Shown here: one piece after another, positions 1-8,600 of the stretch
Layout of the letters: each line of letters opens with the position of its first letter
Position numbering within the stretch: the stretch's first letter is position 1
NCBI RefSeq assembly: GCF_003991135.1
Contig: NZ_CP016379.1
Coordinates: 1,798,001 to 1,862,000 of the forward strand
Source: Anoxybacter fermentans
GTDB lineage: Bacteria > Bacillota > Halanaerobiia > DY22613
DNA length: 64,000 nucleotides
Direction of reading: 5' to 3'
Position numbers and translations under genes: made by a program
The notes under the pieces: generated by a model
Told to the model about the DNA's origin: nothing
The model's database searches: none
What the model saw: only the letters and a program-made list of their open reading frames with translations

Positions 1-338
1 TGAAAAAAATAAAATATCCCATATATAATTCCAATAAGCAAAAAATTATCTATTAATCCCAAAAGTGAAAACATTACCACTGACCCCAAAAGGGCAATCT
101 GAAGTATCCCTTTTTCTGCTTTCTTTAAATCAGCAAAAAGCCCCCAGAGGGGTAATGTCAAAAAAACTACTAATTTCCCAACAGAATTAATAATTCCAAT
201 CTCCGACCCTGGCATCCCTATAACCTCATGAAAAAATACATTCCGATAAGCAAGGACGGTATATGACATGTAAAAAAGAAAACTGAATAAACAAAATGAA
301 CGAATCTCCTTTTTTAACTGAATACTGCTCAGTTCCAT
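1..338 (-). CDS. MFS-type membrane transporter, N-terminal part (runs off the window)
   Basis: About 112 codons are open from an ATG at 338 to the left edge. An AAAGGAG ribosome site lies about 10 bases upstream, which supports this start over the out-of-frame ATG at 345. The translation begins MELSSIQLKKEI and then has three hydrophobic stretches, around residues 15-30, 45-65 and 80-110. The segment between the second and third reads PLWGLFADLKKAEKG, the charged loop 2-3 pattern of the major facilitator superfamily, and it resembles the MFS_1-like subgroup. The substrate cannot be read from this fragment. The gene lies downstream of valS on the same strand but beyond a good terminator, so it is probably transcribed separately. 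The family call is fairly sure; the function is unknown. Confidence 0.7.
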   Translation of the reverse strand, partial: MELSSIQLKKEIRSFCLFSFLFYMSYTVLAYRNVFFHEVIGMPGSEIGIINSVGKLVVFLTLPLWGLFADLKKAEKGILQIALLGSVVMFSLLGLIDNFLLIGIIYGIFYFF

Positions 339-473
339 TGTGCATCAACTCCTTTAATTTTCATGCTTAAACATTAGATTGGTTACATCAATTTTATTAG
401 CTATTCGTGATGAAATAAAAAAATCCTACAATTAAAATCCAAATTTAAAATAAAAATGGCTTTGTGGGGGTAT

Positions 474-508
474 AAAAGGAGGCAGGTAAATTAATTTCCC
501 TGCCTCCT
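474..508 (-). terminator. Rho-independent terminator of valS
   Basis: On the minus strand GGAGGCAGG pairs perfectly with CCTGCCTCC around a 12-base AT-rich loop and is followed by TTTTAT. It lies about 20 bases after the valS stop codon. Confidence 0.85.
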
Positions 509-526
509 TCTCCGAATTAATGATTT

Positions 527-3184
527 TTATGCCTTCAACTCAGCCAATCTTTCTTCAAGAGCCTTAAGCTGAGCAGTGTACTTTTCAACTTTCTCCCGTT
601 CAGCTTCCACTAAATGTTTTGGAGCTTTGTTAACAAAACCTTCATTGCTTAACTTATTCCTGGCCCGCTCAATCTCACTTACTGTCTTTTCAATCTCCTT
701 CTCTAAACGCTCAATCTCTTTATCCAGATCAATCATATCAGCCAGAGGCAGGATAACCTCTACTCCATTTACTACAGTAGTGGAAGATTTAGCAGGCTTT
801 TCTGCAAGCTCAGCTACAATCTTTAAATCTTCAACCCGGGCCAGATCTGCTATATAATCTGCACCCTTCTTAACAATCTCCATACGGTTTTCATCCATCG
901 GATGGAGGATTGCTTTAATCTTCTTACCTGGATTAACCTTCATCTCACTCCTTATATTACGGATGGAACGGATAACATCCATTACAACTGTCATATCATT
1001 TTCAGCCTCATCACTCAACTCATCCTCATTAACTTCAGGCCAATCAACAACCATTATACTTTCACCTTCATGTGGCAGTGCTTGCCAGATCTCTTCAGTT
1101 ATAAATGGCATAAACGGATGGAGCAACCGCAAAGTCTTCTCAAGAACAGTGGTTACCACATAGAGTGCAGTCTTTTTTGCCACCGGATCTTCATCTTGAT
1201 AAAGTCTTGGTTTAATCAGCTCAATATACCAGTCACAAAACTCGCTCCAGATATAATCGTAAAGGGCAGCAGCAGCTTCTCCAAAAAGATACTTCTCCAG
1301 ATTGGAATTTACCTCAGCAATAGTCCGATTCAGACGGCTTATAATCCATCTATCTGCAAGCTCTAGTTTCAATTCATCTAAATTCAAATCACTAAAGTCT
1401 TCATCACCTAAGTTCATCAATACAAATCTAGAAGCATTCCAGATCTTATTGGCAAAATTCCGACTGGCCTCTACCTTTTCCTGACGCCAACGCATATCAT
1501 TACCCGGAGCATTACCGGTAATCAGAGTAAAGCGCAAAGTATCAGCACCAAACTTTTCAATTATCTCTAATGGGTCAACACCATTGCCCAGAGACTTACT
1601 CATCTTCCGTCCTTCAGCATCCCGGACCAGACCGTGGATAACAACTGTATGGAATGGAGTCTCACCAGTCTGAGCAATAGCGGAGAAGATCATCCGGGCA
1701 ACCCAGAAGAAAATAATATCCCGACCGGTAACCAATACATCAGTTGGGTAAAAATATTCCAGATCTTCAGTCTTATCCGGCCAGCCTAAAGTAGAGAATG
1801 GCCAGAGAGCAGAACTGAACCAGGTATCCAAAACATCTTCATCCTGTTTTAAGTTAGTAGAGTTACATTTAGTACACTGAGCAGGATCTTCACGGCTAAC
1901 AATTACCTCACCACAATCCTGGCAATACCAGACAGGAATCCGGTGACCCCACCAGAGCTGTCGGGAAATACACCAGTCACGGATATTTTCCATCCAGTTC
2001 AAATAGATTTTGGTAAACCGCTCAGGAACAAACCGGGTTTTTCCTTCCTTAACTGCCTTGATAGCAGGCTCAGCCAATGGCTTCATCTTAACAAACCACT
2101 GTTTAGAAACCAATGGTTCAATAACAGTACCACAGCGGTAGCAGTGACCTACCGAATGGGTATGATCTTCTACTTTTACCAGATAACCTAGAGCTTCCAG
2201 TTCTTTTACCAGTTCCTGCCGACATTCATAACGGTCCATACCGTAGTATTTACCAGCCTCTTCAGTCATTGTAGCATCATCATCTATAACTTTAATCTGA
2301 GGTAAGTTGTGTCGGAGTCCAATTTCAAAATCATTAGGATCATGGGCTGGAGTAACTTTTACACAACCGGTACCAAATTCTTTATCTACATGCTCATCTG
2401 CAACTACCGGAATCTCCCGTTCCATAATCGGCAGGATCAGAGTTTTACCAATAAGGTGCTTATAACGCTCATCATCTGGATGAACTGCTACAGCAGTATC
2501 ACCCAACATGGTTTCAGGACGGGTAGTAGCTACAACCACATATTCATCATCACTACCTTTTACAGGATAACGTATATGCCATAATTTACCTTCCTTCTCT
2601 TCATGTTCAACCTCTACATCAGAAAGAGTAGTCTTACATTCCGGGCACCAGTTAACAATATAATCACCTTGATAGATAAGACCCTTTTCATAAAGACGGA
2701 CAAACACTTCCCTTACAGCTCTACTACAGCCTTCATCCATAGTAAATCTTTCTCTGCTCCAGTCACAGGAAGAACCTAATTTTTTCAGCTGATTGGTAAT
2801 CCTCCCACCATACTCCTCTTTCCAGGCCCAGGCCCGTTTCAAAAACTCTTCCCGGCCAAGTTCCTCTTTGGTTACACCTTCTGTTTCTTTGATATGCTCT
2901 ACAACTTTTACTTCTGTAGCAATACTTGCATGGTCAGTACCTGGCAACCAGAGTGCACTATAACCCTGCATCCTCCGCCATCTGATTAAAATATCCTGAA
3001 GGGTATTATCTAATGCATGGCCCATATGGAGCTGACCAGTGATATTGGGGGGCGGCATCATAATAGTATAAGGCTTACGGGTATGATCTACCTCTGCTCT
3101 AAAAAAACCCTTTTCCATCCAGTATTGATACCATTTTTCTTCTACTTGAGCCGGATCATAGGTTTTACTAAGTTCTCTTACCAT
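527..3184 (-). CDS. valS: Valyl-tRNA synthetase
   Basis: The enzyme charges tRNA-Val with valine in the cytoplasm and edits mischarged threonine. At 885 residues it has the normal bacterial length. The class I signatures are intact: the HIGH motif as HMGH (53-56), preceded by PPPNITGQL, and KMSKS at 527-531. Paired cysteines (PEC around 180-183, HCYRCG near 350, CQDCG near 421 and CTKC near 437) suggest bound zinc. The last 70 or so residues are a charged coiled coil, the usual C-terminal tRNA-binding arm. The ATG at 3184 has a GGGAGG site 10 bases upstream. A T-box leader on the same strand begins about 1.1 kb upstream, with a repeat element and a broken GNAT gene between, so amino-acid-responsive control is probable but physically unusual. 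Confidence 0.98.
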   Translation of the reverse strand: MVRELSKTYDPAQVEEKWYQYWMEKGFFRAEVDHTRKPYTIMMPPPNITGQLHMGHALDNTLQDILIRWRRMQGYSALWLPGTDHASIATEVKVVEHIKETEGVTKEELGREEFLKRAWAWKEEYGGRITNQLKKLGSSCDWSRERFTMDEGCSRAVREVFVRLYEKGLIYQGDYIVNWCPECKTTLSDVEVEHEEKEGKLWHIRYPVKGSDDEYVVVATTRPETMLGDTAVAVHPDDERYKHLIGKTLILPIMEREIPVVADEHVDKEFGTGCVKVTPAHDPNDFEIGLRHNLPQIKVIDDDATMTEEAGKYYGMDRYECRQELVKELEALGYLVKVEDHTHSVGHCYRCGTVIEPLVSKQWFVKMKPLAEPAIKAVKEGKTRFVPERFTKIYLNWMENIRDWCISRQLWWGHRIPVWYCQDCGEVIVSREDPAQCTKCNSTNLKQDEDVLDTWFSSALWPFSTLGWPDKTEDLEYFYPTDVLVTGRDIIFFWVARMIFSAIAQTGETPFHTVVIHGLVRDAEGRKMSKSLGNGVDPLEIIEKFGADTLRFTLITGNAPGNDMRWRQEKVEASRNFANKIWNASRFVLMNLGDEDFSDLNLDELKLELADRWIISRLNRTIAEVNSNLEKYLFGEAAAALYDYIWSEFCDWYIELIKPRLYQDEDPVAKKTALYVVTTVLEKTLRLLHPFMPFITEEIWQALPHEGESIMVVDWPEVNEDELSDEAENDMTVVMDVIRSIRNIRSEMKVNPGKKIKAILHPMDENRMEIVKKGADYIADLARVEDLKIVAELAEKPAKSSTTVVNGVEVILPLADMIDLDKEIERLEKEIEKTVSEIERARNKLSNEGFVNKAPKHLVEAEREKVEKYTAQLKALEERLAELKA

Positions 3185-3228
3185 CTTTTATCTACCTCCC
3201 AAAAAATATTTAAATCTTCAATCTAAAA

Positions 3229-3706
3229 TTACTCATCATTAATTCGCATTCTCCGCCGTTCTCTGTCTTCTTCTTCAAATCCAAATTTTTTATAATATAA
3301 AGAGAAATAGCTCTATTATTATCGGCGCGGACTTTTAAATTAATTTTGGTTATTCCAACTTTCTTTGCATATTCAATAAAAAGGTACCGATTCCTAATCC
3401 CCAGTAGTCTTTTAAAACAGAAATCTTAAAACTGGCACTATGACGTATATGCTTTCTTAAATTTCCCTGAAAACCTAAACTATCAACAATCTTTCCATCT
3501 ACCCGCGCCACGAGAAAAAGACTGGTTTCATTTTTACGTTGGGCTTCAATAAACATGGCTTTCTCTTAAATTTTCCACCACCAAAGCTCAAATTATCTGT
3601 ATCACCTGCAACCCAGTTCACATATTTTATAAAGCTCTGCTGCATCACCTACAGTGGGCTACTCAATGATGCACTTACAGCTATCTTTTAAAGTATACTC
3701 TTTCAA
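3229..3706 (-). pseudogene. Broken GNAT N-acetyltransferase gene
   Basis: A TTG at 3706 has a strong AAGGAGGG site and opens a reading frame that soon meets an in-frame TAG. Pieces of one acetyltransferase then continue in changing frames. A middle part contains the GNAT acetyl-CoA motif as DYWGLGIGTFL. A shifted part reads IEYAKKVGITKINLKVRADN. A third frame gives KKFGFEEEDRER and ends at a TAA at 3231. At least two frameshifts and one stop are needed to explain it, so it is decayed rather than an alternative start. It sits 44 bases upstream of valS, downstream of the T-box leader. It could once have been co-transcribed with valS. Confidence 0.8.
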
Positions 3707-3770
3707 AATTATCCCTCCTTTTTCAATATCACTCCCATACTAACAAAGAACAAAATGCCCTTCGGGCATT

Positions 3771-3976
3771 GCACAAAGCTAATTTTTCACTTCACAGTGA
3801 AATTTTTCGAACCATCTAAATTTCGATCTCAGTCGAAATAAGTCTCCCTAATCAAAGGGCTCTCCTGGCCCTTGATTAGCTCATCAATCCTCAAATGAAG
3901 CTTTATTTCTCCCTCAATCTCACTAAGATAGTTTAACGAAAAATTTCAATAAAGCTCAAAATTAGCTTTGTGCAGT
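3771..3976 (+). repeat. Dispersed palindromic element, copy R1
   Basis: Forward-oriented copy of the roughly 210-bp family. Its ends are GCACAAAGCTAAT and ATTAGCTTTGTGC, an exact inverted pair. Other copies have GCAAAAAGCTAAT, so both ends here carry the matching base change. Two apical hairpins are present, around the sequence GGGCTCTCCTGGCCC and the CTCATCAATCC segment. The copy separates the T-box from the GNAT remnant and valS. Confidence 0.85.
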
Positions 3977-4032
3977 TTATATTATTACAAAATATTATCC
4001 ACATCCAGCAAAAAGCAAATTTCCTGAACAAT

Positions 4033-4316
4033 AAAAAAGTTCTCTTTATCCTTTATTTTACTAAAGGACGAAAGAGAACTTATCTTCCGCGGTACCACCT
4101 TTATTCTGTGCCATATATACACTTCTCCTATAGCACAGCACTCATTTAAGATAACGGCAACACACCGGCCAGATCTACTATAAATTTCAACCTGGCAGCT
4201 CCTGAGCGACCTTCGACCAACTTCCCACAGGAGATCTTCCAGCCCATGGATCTCCCTCTCTGTAGTGTTCCATTGGTCTACTCCTCTCATTCATAGCTTT
4301 TAGGATTTATTCGATT
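4033..4316 (-). promoter_or_regulatory. T-box leader (tRNA-sensing), presumably valine-responsive
   Basis: On the minus strand the leader carries the T-box core AAAGGTGGTACCGCG (about 4086-4101) and a Stem I region with AGAGAG and GGAAG-type elements. A terminator follows in which AAGTTCTCTTT pairs with AAAGAGAACTT and leads into a run of T (4033-4080). The best specifier candidate is GTC at 4208-4210, in the context GAAGGTCGC, which would be valine; this assignment is by eye. The next intact gene downstream on the strand is valS, about 850 bases away. The T-box identity is secure. The target gene is inferred. Confidence 0.9.
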
Positions 4317-4323
4317 TTATATT

Positions 4324-4352
4324 ATGATACTATCAGATGAAATTTTTGTCAA
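4324..4352 (-). promoter_or_regulatory. Promoter of the T-box transcript
   Basis: TTGACA (4347-4352) and TATCAT (4324-4329) are separated by 17 bases, placing the start at about 4317, right where the T-box leader begins. Confidence 0.75.
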
Positions 4353-4380
4353 GTAGAGGGAATGATTTTTTAACATTTTT

Positions 4381-4418
4381 AAAAAAGGCTGTTGACCTTC
4401 TTAACTTCGTCAACAGCC
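4381..4418 (-). terminator. Terminator downstream of the NSS transporter genes
   Basis: GGCTGTTGAC pairs exactly with GTCAACAGCC, followed on the minus strand by a TTTTTT run. It lies after repeat R2 and before the T-box promoter, so it insulates the two units. Confidence 0.85.
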
Positions 4419-4447
4419 TCAGAAAACCCAAAATAATTTATGATTTT

Positions 4448-4656
4448 ACTGCAAAAAGCTAATTTTTCGCTTCATAAAGAAATTTTTCGAACCATCTAAA
4501 GTTCGATTTCAGTCGAAATAAGACACACTAATCAATGGGTTCTTATGACCCTTGAGTAGCTCATCAATCCTCAGATGAGGCCTTATTTCTCCCTCAATCT
4601 CACTAAGATGGTCTAACGAAAAATTTCTATGATGCTCAAAATTAACTTTTTGCAGT
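4448..4656 (+). repeat. Dispersed palindromic element, copy R2
   Basis: Forward copy with ends ACTGCAAAAAGCTAATTTTT and AAAATTAACTTTTTGCAGT. Both arms are full length. The apical hairpins are partly eroded (ATGGGTTCTTATGACCCTTG). It lies directly after the small transporter subunit gene. Confidence 0.85.
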
Positions 4657-4664
4657 TTAATTAT

Positions 4665-4763
4665 TTATTTGCGCTTACTCATCGCCTTATATAAACAAAA
4701 TGCCAGACCGCCATACAGAACACTACAGCCAAAGATTAACATCGCAATTGCACCCGGATTCAT
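4665..4763 (-). CDS. metS: MetS-type small subunit of an NSS amino-acid transporter
   Basis: This 32-residue protein starts MNPGAIAMLIFG and has a single membrane span (about residues 4-26), ending in KAMSKRK. Its ATG follows the stop codon of the large transporter with no gap (TAAATG), and its ribosome site AGGAGGTG lies inside the end of that gene. Small hydrophobic partners of this kind accompany bacterial neurotransmitter:sodium symporters such as MetP/MetS, which carry methionine and alanine. Assignment rests on size, sequence pattern and location. It is too short for confident homology by eye, but translational coupling is clear. Confidence 0.8.
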   Translation of the reverse strand: MNPGAIAMLIFGCSVLYGGLAFCLYKAMSKRK

Positions 4764-6266
4764 TTACTTCACCTCCTGATTTAAGAGGCGTTCATTGGCC
4801 CAGTTCATCTTTGCAAACCATACAGCCAGAATTATCAGCACTACAGCTGCAATCCAACCCATGCTTAAAGCAGAAATTGGATAACCGCCATATGGCTTAA
4901 TAAACTCATCGATTGCCGATTTAATAACTGAAAATCCTAAAGTAAGTGGAATGAAGTACTGAACCAATACATCCCACCACTTACCAATACTAAAATCAGA
5001 AATAGGATTCATCCACTCCCGCAAACGGCTAGCTTTAAAAATCCAGGCAATAACGAGACATTCTACTACTCCCACAAGGGCTGCTCCAAATTGCATATTG
5101 AAATGATCAATGATATCCAAAAAGTAGAGTCCTGCACCTGTAGTATAAATAACACTGCCCAAAAAACCGATTCCACATACCAGAATAACCGCTTTATTTC
5201 GTTCTATATTAAACTTATCCATCAAATTGGCCACTACTGCTTCTACTAAAGATATACTGGAAGAAAGACCTGCAATAAATAATGCCAAAAAGAAGATTAA
5301 GCTAAATAGAGTCTGAAAAGCTGGAAGCATACTGATAGCCTTAGGGAAAGCCACAAATGCCAGACCAATACTCTGGGTAATTACCTCATCAACTGGAACT
5401 CCTGTCTGATGGGCCATATAACCCAGGACACCAAATACTCCCATACCAACCATAAAACTAAAACCACAATTACCTAAACCGGTAATAAAAGCATTATTAA
5501 CAACATCAGATTTTTTAGGCAAATAACTGGCATAGGTGATCATAACTCCAAAGCCCAGACTCAAAGTAAAGAAAATCTGACCAAAAGCAGCAAGCCAGAC
5601 TTTACTATCTGTCAGGCGGGAAAAATCCGGAGTTAGATATTTATTTATACCTGCCATTGCACCAGGCAAAGTCAAACCCCTTAAAGTTATAATTGCCATC
5701 AAAATGAACAGTAAAGGCATAAAAATTTTACTTGCTTTCTCTACACCATCCTGAACACCTTTATAAATAATTATAAAGTTAGCTGCCCATACTAAAAATA
5801 CAGTAATTAAAATATTAATTTGAATATTACCAATCTCCCAGACCCCTGAGGTTAAACCCAAATGATTATTAAAAAAGAATGTTTCCGGGTCATTACCCCA
5901 ACTCTGGAAGAAAGAGTATCCAACATAATTAAGTGTCCACCCGATAATAACGGTATAATAAGTCATCAACAAAAATGAAATAATGGGAGCCCACCAACCT
6001 AACCACTCCCACTTACGGTCAAGACGTGCAAAAGATAAAGCTGCAGAACCTCTCTGTCTTAATCCAAAGCCAATCTCTAAAATTAACATTGGAATTCCTA
6101 CTGTCAGTAATACAACAAAATAGGGAATGAGAAATGCTCCTCCACCATTTTCATATGCTATATAACTAAAACGCCAGATATTACCCAATCCTACTGCTGA
6201 ACCAATTGCAGCCATAATAAATCCCAGGCGTGACTCAAATGCTCCCTTCTTATCTTCCATTATCAA
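4764..6266 (-). CDS. Sodium-dependent amino-acid transporter, NSS family
   Basis: A 500-residue inner-membrane protein with about 12 hydrophobic spans. The N-terminus after MEDKKGAFESRLGF is the NSS signature, AAIGSAVGLGNIWRF, the broken first helix that binds sodium and substrate. It continues YENGGGAFLIPYF. Members of this family import amino acids with sodium. The coupled MetS-like gene points to a MetP-type carrier for methionine, alanine or similar substrates, but the substrate is inferred. ATG at 6266 has GGAGGAG just upstream. A promoter is visible at 6421-6448, giving an untranslated leader of about 150 bases that may fold (ACTG...CAGT enclosing ACCA...TGGT). I recognise no known riboswitch in it. 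Confidence 0.93.
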   Translation of the reverse strand: MIMEDKKGAFESRLGFIMAAIGSAVGLGNIWRFSYIAYENGGGAFLIPYFVVLLTVGIPMLILEIGFGLRQRGSAALSFARLDRKWEWLGWWAPIISFLLMTYYTVIIGWTLNYVGYSFFQSWGNDPETFFFNNHLGLTSGVWEIGNIQINILITVFLVWAANFIIIYKGVQDGVEKASKIFMPLLFILMAIITLRGLTLPGAMAGINKYLTPDFSRLTDSKVWLAAFGQIFFTLSLGFGVMITYASYLPKKSDVVNNAFITGLGNCGFSFMVGMGVFGVLGYMAHQTGVPVDEVITQSIGLAFVAFPKAISMLPAFQTLFSLIFFLALFIAGLSSSISLVEAVVANLMDKFNIERNKAVILVCGIGFLGSVIYTTGAGLYFLDIIDHFNMQFGAALVGVVECLVIAWIFKASRLREWMNPISDFSIGKWWDVLVQYFIPLTLGFSVIKSAIDEFIKPYGGYPISALSMGWIAAVVLIILAVWFAKMNWANERLLNQEVK

Positions 6267-6420
6267 TCTCCTCCTTTTTTGTAACTTCTATCCCTTCTCG
6301 ACTGCCAAAACCACTACCTACTCTGGTATACAGTTTAGTATGATTGTTCTTCTTAACTTCCTCCTACTCAACCCCCTTTTTATTCTATAACTTTTTTATT
6401 ATATTTAATATCACTTTTAG

Positions 6421-6448
6421 TGTATAATATAAAATATAATTTGGTCAA
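6421..6448 (-). promoter_or_regulatory. Probable promoter of the NSS transporter genes
   Basis: TTGACC (6443-6448) and TATACA (6421-6426) are 16 bases apart on the minus strand. The surrounding stretch 6267-6565 holds no gene, only this promoter, the leader and AT-rich sequence. Confidence 0.5.
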
Positions 6449-6565
6449 TACTAATTTTATTATTAATTCTGAATTTTTAAATTTAAATACCTTAATAATA
6501 GTAAAAATTGGTTTTTAAATAAATCTAGAATAAGAACATAGCCACTAGAAAATTAAATTTAAAGT

Positions 6566-6598
6566 TAAAAAAATTCACCTCTACTAAAAAGAGATGAA
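6566..6598 (-). terminator. Terminator of the LysR-mrfA-mrfB-phosphatase operon
   Basis: TTCATCTCT pairs with AGAGGTGAA (one G-U pair) and is followed by seven T on the minus strand, 57 bases after the phosphatase stop. Confidence 0.8.
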
Positions 6599-6654
6599 GT
6601 TACTATAAGACATCATTGGAAATGAAGCCAAAAAAACAAATTATAATCAATATA

Positions 6655-7269
6655 TCATTCTTCTTCACAATGTCTGGTACAATTAACTAATACTACACGA
6701 AACACTTTCCCATCATACTCAACTATATTAATAGCCGTATTCCCCTGGTGCATATGAGACCAGTCATCTAAGCTTATACCCTCTATTTGACATAAAATGG
6801 TCGCATTAATAAGACCGTGGCCCACAATTAGAATCCTCTGATCATCTTTATGTCTTAAAGCAATCTCTGAAAAAGTCTTATATGCACGTCTAGCAGCATT
6901 GGCCAGGCCTTCAAAGTTGGGTATCTTAGCTAAAGTTGGTCTCTCAATCCAGATTTTGTGAATCTCTGCATAATCCCGTTGAATATCATCCCAGGTTAGA
7001 CCTTCCCAAACTCCCATGTTAATCTCCCTCAGTCCCGCCAGAGAAACTACTTCAATTCCATGGGGTTCAGAAATAATCCGGGCAGTTTCATAAGCCCTTT
7101 TTAAATCACTGGAGTAGATGGCATCGAATTTTAGATAGCGCAACCTATCTTTAACCAGTTTAGCCTGCTTAATCCCTTTTTCAGAAAGGGGAATATCGGT
7201 CTGACCTTGAAAACGTCTTTCTGCGTTCCAGGAAGTCTGCCCATGTCTTACCAGATAGATTTCTAACAT
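6655..7269 (-). CDS. Histidine phosphatase family protein (phosphoglycerate mutase-like)
   Basis: A 204-residue cytoplasmic protein with the phosphohistidine motif YLVRHGQTSWNAERRFQG at residues 5-22. The second catalytic histidine is in LIVGHGLINA around residue 150. The family covers cofactor-dependent phosphoglycerate mutases, alpha-ribazole phosphatases (CobC) and broad-specificity phosphatases. The length and DIPLSEKGIKQA segment fit the phosphatase branch, but the substrate cannot be chosen. The gene begins 50 bases after mrfB with a clear AAAGGAG site and ends at a terminator, so it is the last gene of that operon. Confidence 0.9.
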   Translation of the reverse strand: MLEIYLVRHGQTSWNAERRFQGQTDIPLSEKGIKQAKLVKDRLRYLKFDAIYSSDLKRAYETARIISEPHGIEVVSLAGLREINMGVWEGLTWDDIQRDYAEIHKIWIERPTLAKIPNFEGLANAARRAYKTFSEIALRHKDDQRILIVGHGLINATILCQIEGISLDDWSHMHQGNTAINIVEYDGKVFRVVLVNCTRHCEEE

Positions 7270-7319
7270 AAATAATTACACTCCTTTATCATAAGTTCAA
7301 ACTCAATCAATTTTACCAG

Positions 7320-8600
7320 CTAAAGTAAGGAAACACCCTTTTCATCCAATCTCCCCATTTTTCTTAAAAGCCTCTTTTCCCGGTGTTCAAGCTCATCCAT
7401 CAGTTCCTTAAATCTGTTCCTGGTATATAACCGGCGCTGTTTTAACAACACCTGGCGCGCATCCCGGGCCATCTTTAGAGCCAGCCTATAATCTTTACTG
7501 TAATGCTCATAATATTTAGCCAGTTCAATATAGGGAAATAGACGCAGATTATTCTTAGAGTTGATAAAACTCTGCCAGATAGAACAGGCTTCTTCCATCC
7601 GCCCTAACCTTTTATAAAGAAATGAAAGTCGTTTCAATATCTCCTGTTTTAAATGGGCAGAAATCTCCTGGTTAAGACAAATAGAATAACACTTTACTGC
7701 CTGATTATACTGGCCCAAATCTTCATAAACTTTTCCTGCAGAAAAAAGATCTTCCGGCTCATCCAATACCTCATAAGGTCTAAGATAGGCCTGAATTAAG
7801 TTGGTCATAAGAGTAACCAGAGACAGAATATCCCAGTGATTATGTTGAAAAACCGGTATAAGAATCCGTCCATCCTTCTCCTCCAGATACCGAAAGAAGA
7901 GCTCTGGTACTAATGCTCCCGGAATATCATTTGTCCGGTAAAATCCTAAAACTGCTTCTTCTAACGAACCCAGATTACAGCTCATAAGCCTATTTTTATA
8001 ATATCGTCGGGCTGGATGAAGTAAGTCCACATGAACATGAGAAAAATTCCCCTTCATCCGGTGATAAATAAACCGCCCCTCAAGCAAAGGCCAATCAAAA
8101 GATTTGCCATTAAAAGTGACCAGATGGCTAAATTCCTGCAATTTACTGTATAAAGCATCCAGCATAGCAAACTCCTGATGATAATCTTCCATCATATACT
8201 GGCGCAGAATAAATTCATCCTCTTTAAAATAGCCCATACCTACTAAAAAAGCAAAGGTTCCCGTTCCTCCTGCCAAACCGGTAGTCTCAGTATCCACAAA
8301 GACAAGGCTTTCAATATTTTTAGGGCAGACCAACTCCTGATCCTTTAAAATTCCACAAAGAGCTGAGAGATCTTCTCTTAAAAGTGCTCCAAGGTAAGTC
8401 CGGCCGTGAAAGTGGTTCAATGGATAACGATATTCTACAAGAAAATACTCACCAAATTCAGACTGGATCATCTTACCGGGTAAAAGCCGGGTTAGATGAT
8501 GCTTTTTATGGAACGGTTCATATACTGGCTCATTCCTGGCTTTCTTTTTACCCTCATTTTCTTTTTTATGATGCAGTCTAAGTTTGGCTTTCAGATCCAC
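7320..8600 (-). CDS. mrfB: MrfB/YprB-type DEDDh exonuclease with TPR region
   Basis: A 426-residue protein. The RNase H-like exonuclease core shows motif I DTETTGLAGG (D103, E105), motif II TFNGKSFDWPLL (D169), an Asp in HVDLLHPARRYY (D192), and HNHWDILSL with a histidine and final aspartate (H253-D257). From about residue 290 there are helical TPR-like repeats. In Bacillus subtilis YprB (MrfB) is a metal-dependent exonuclease that acts with the helicase MrfA to repair mitomycin C adducts. The gene overlaps the end of the mrfA homologue by 23 bases. The start is a GTG at 8600 with AGGGGG about 10 bases upstream. The role in DNA repair is inferred from the family and gene order. Confidence 0.9.
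   Translation of the reverse strand: MDLKAKLRLHHKKENEGKKKARNEPVYEPFHKKHHLTRLLPGKMIQSEFGEYFLVEYRYPLNHFHGRTYLGALLREDLSALCGILKDQELVCPKNIESLVFVDTETTGLAGGTGTFAFLVGMGYFKEDEFILRQYMMEDYHQEFAMLDALYSKLQEFSHLVTFNGKSFDWPLLEGRFIYHRMKGNFSHVHVDLLHPARRYYKNRLMSCNLGSLEEAVLGFYRTNDIPGALVPELFFRYLEEKDGRILIPVFQHNHWDILSLVTLMTNLIQAYLRPYEVLDEPEDLFSAGKVYEDLGQYNQAVKCYSICLNQEISAHLKQEILKRLSFLYKRLGRMEEACSIWQSFINSKNNLRLFPYIELAKYYEHYSKDYRLALKMARDARQVLLKQRRLYTRNRFKELMDELEHREKRLLRKMGRLDEKGVSLL

Noticed and set aside
341-345. ATG at 345 as the start of the partial MFS gene
   Set aside because: It is out of frame with the membrane-protein sequence; the ATG at 338 is in frame with a good ribosome site.
3985-4290. Open reading frame of 101 codons on the minus strand
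   Set aside because: It lies within the T-box leader; the sequence is explained by the conserved RNA, and there is no ribosome site.
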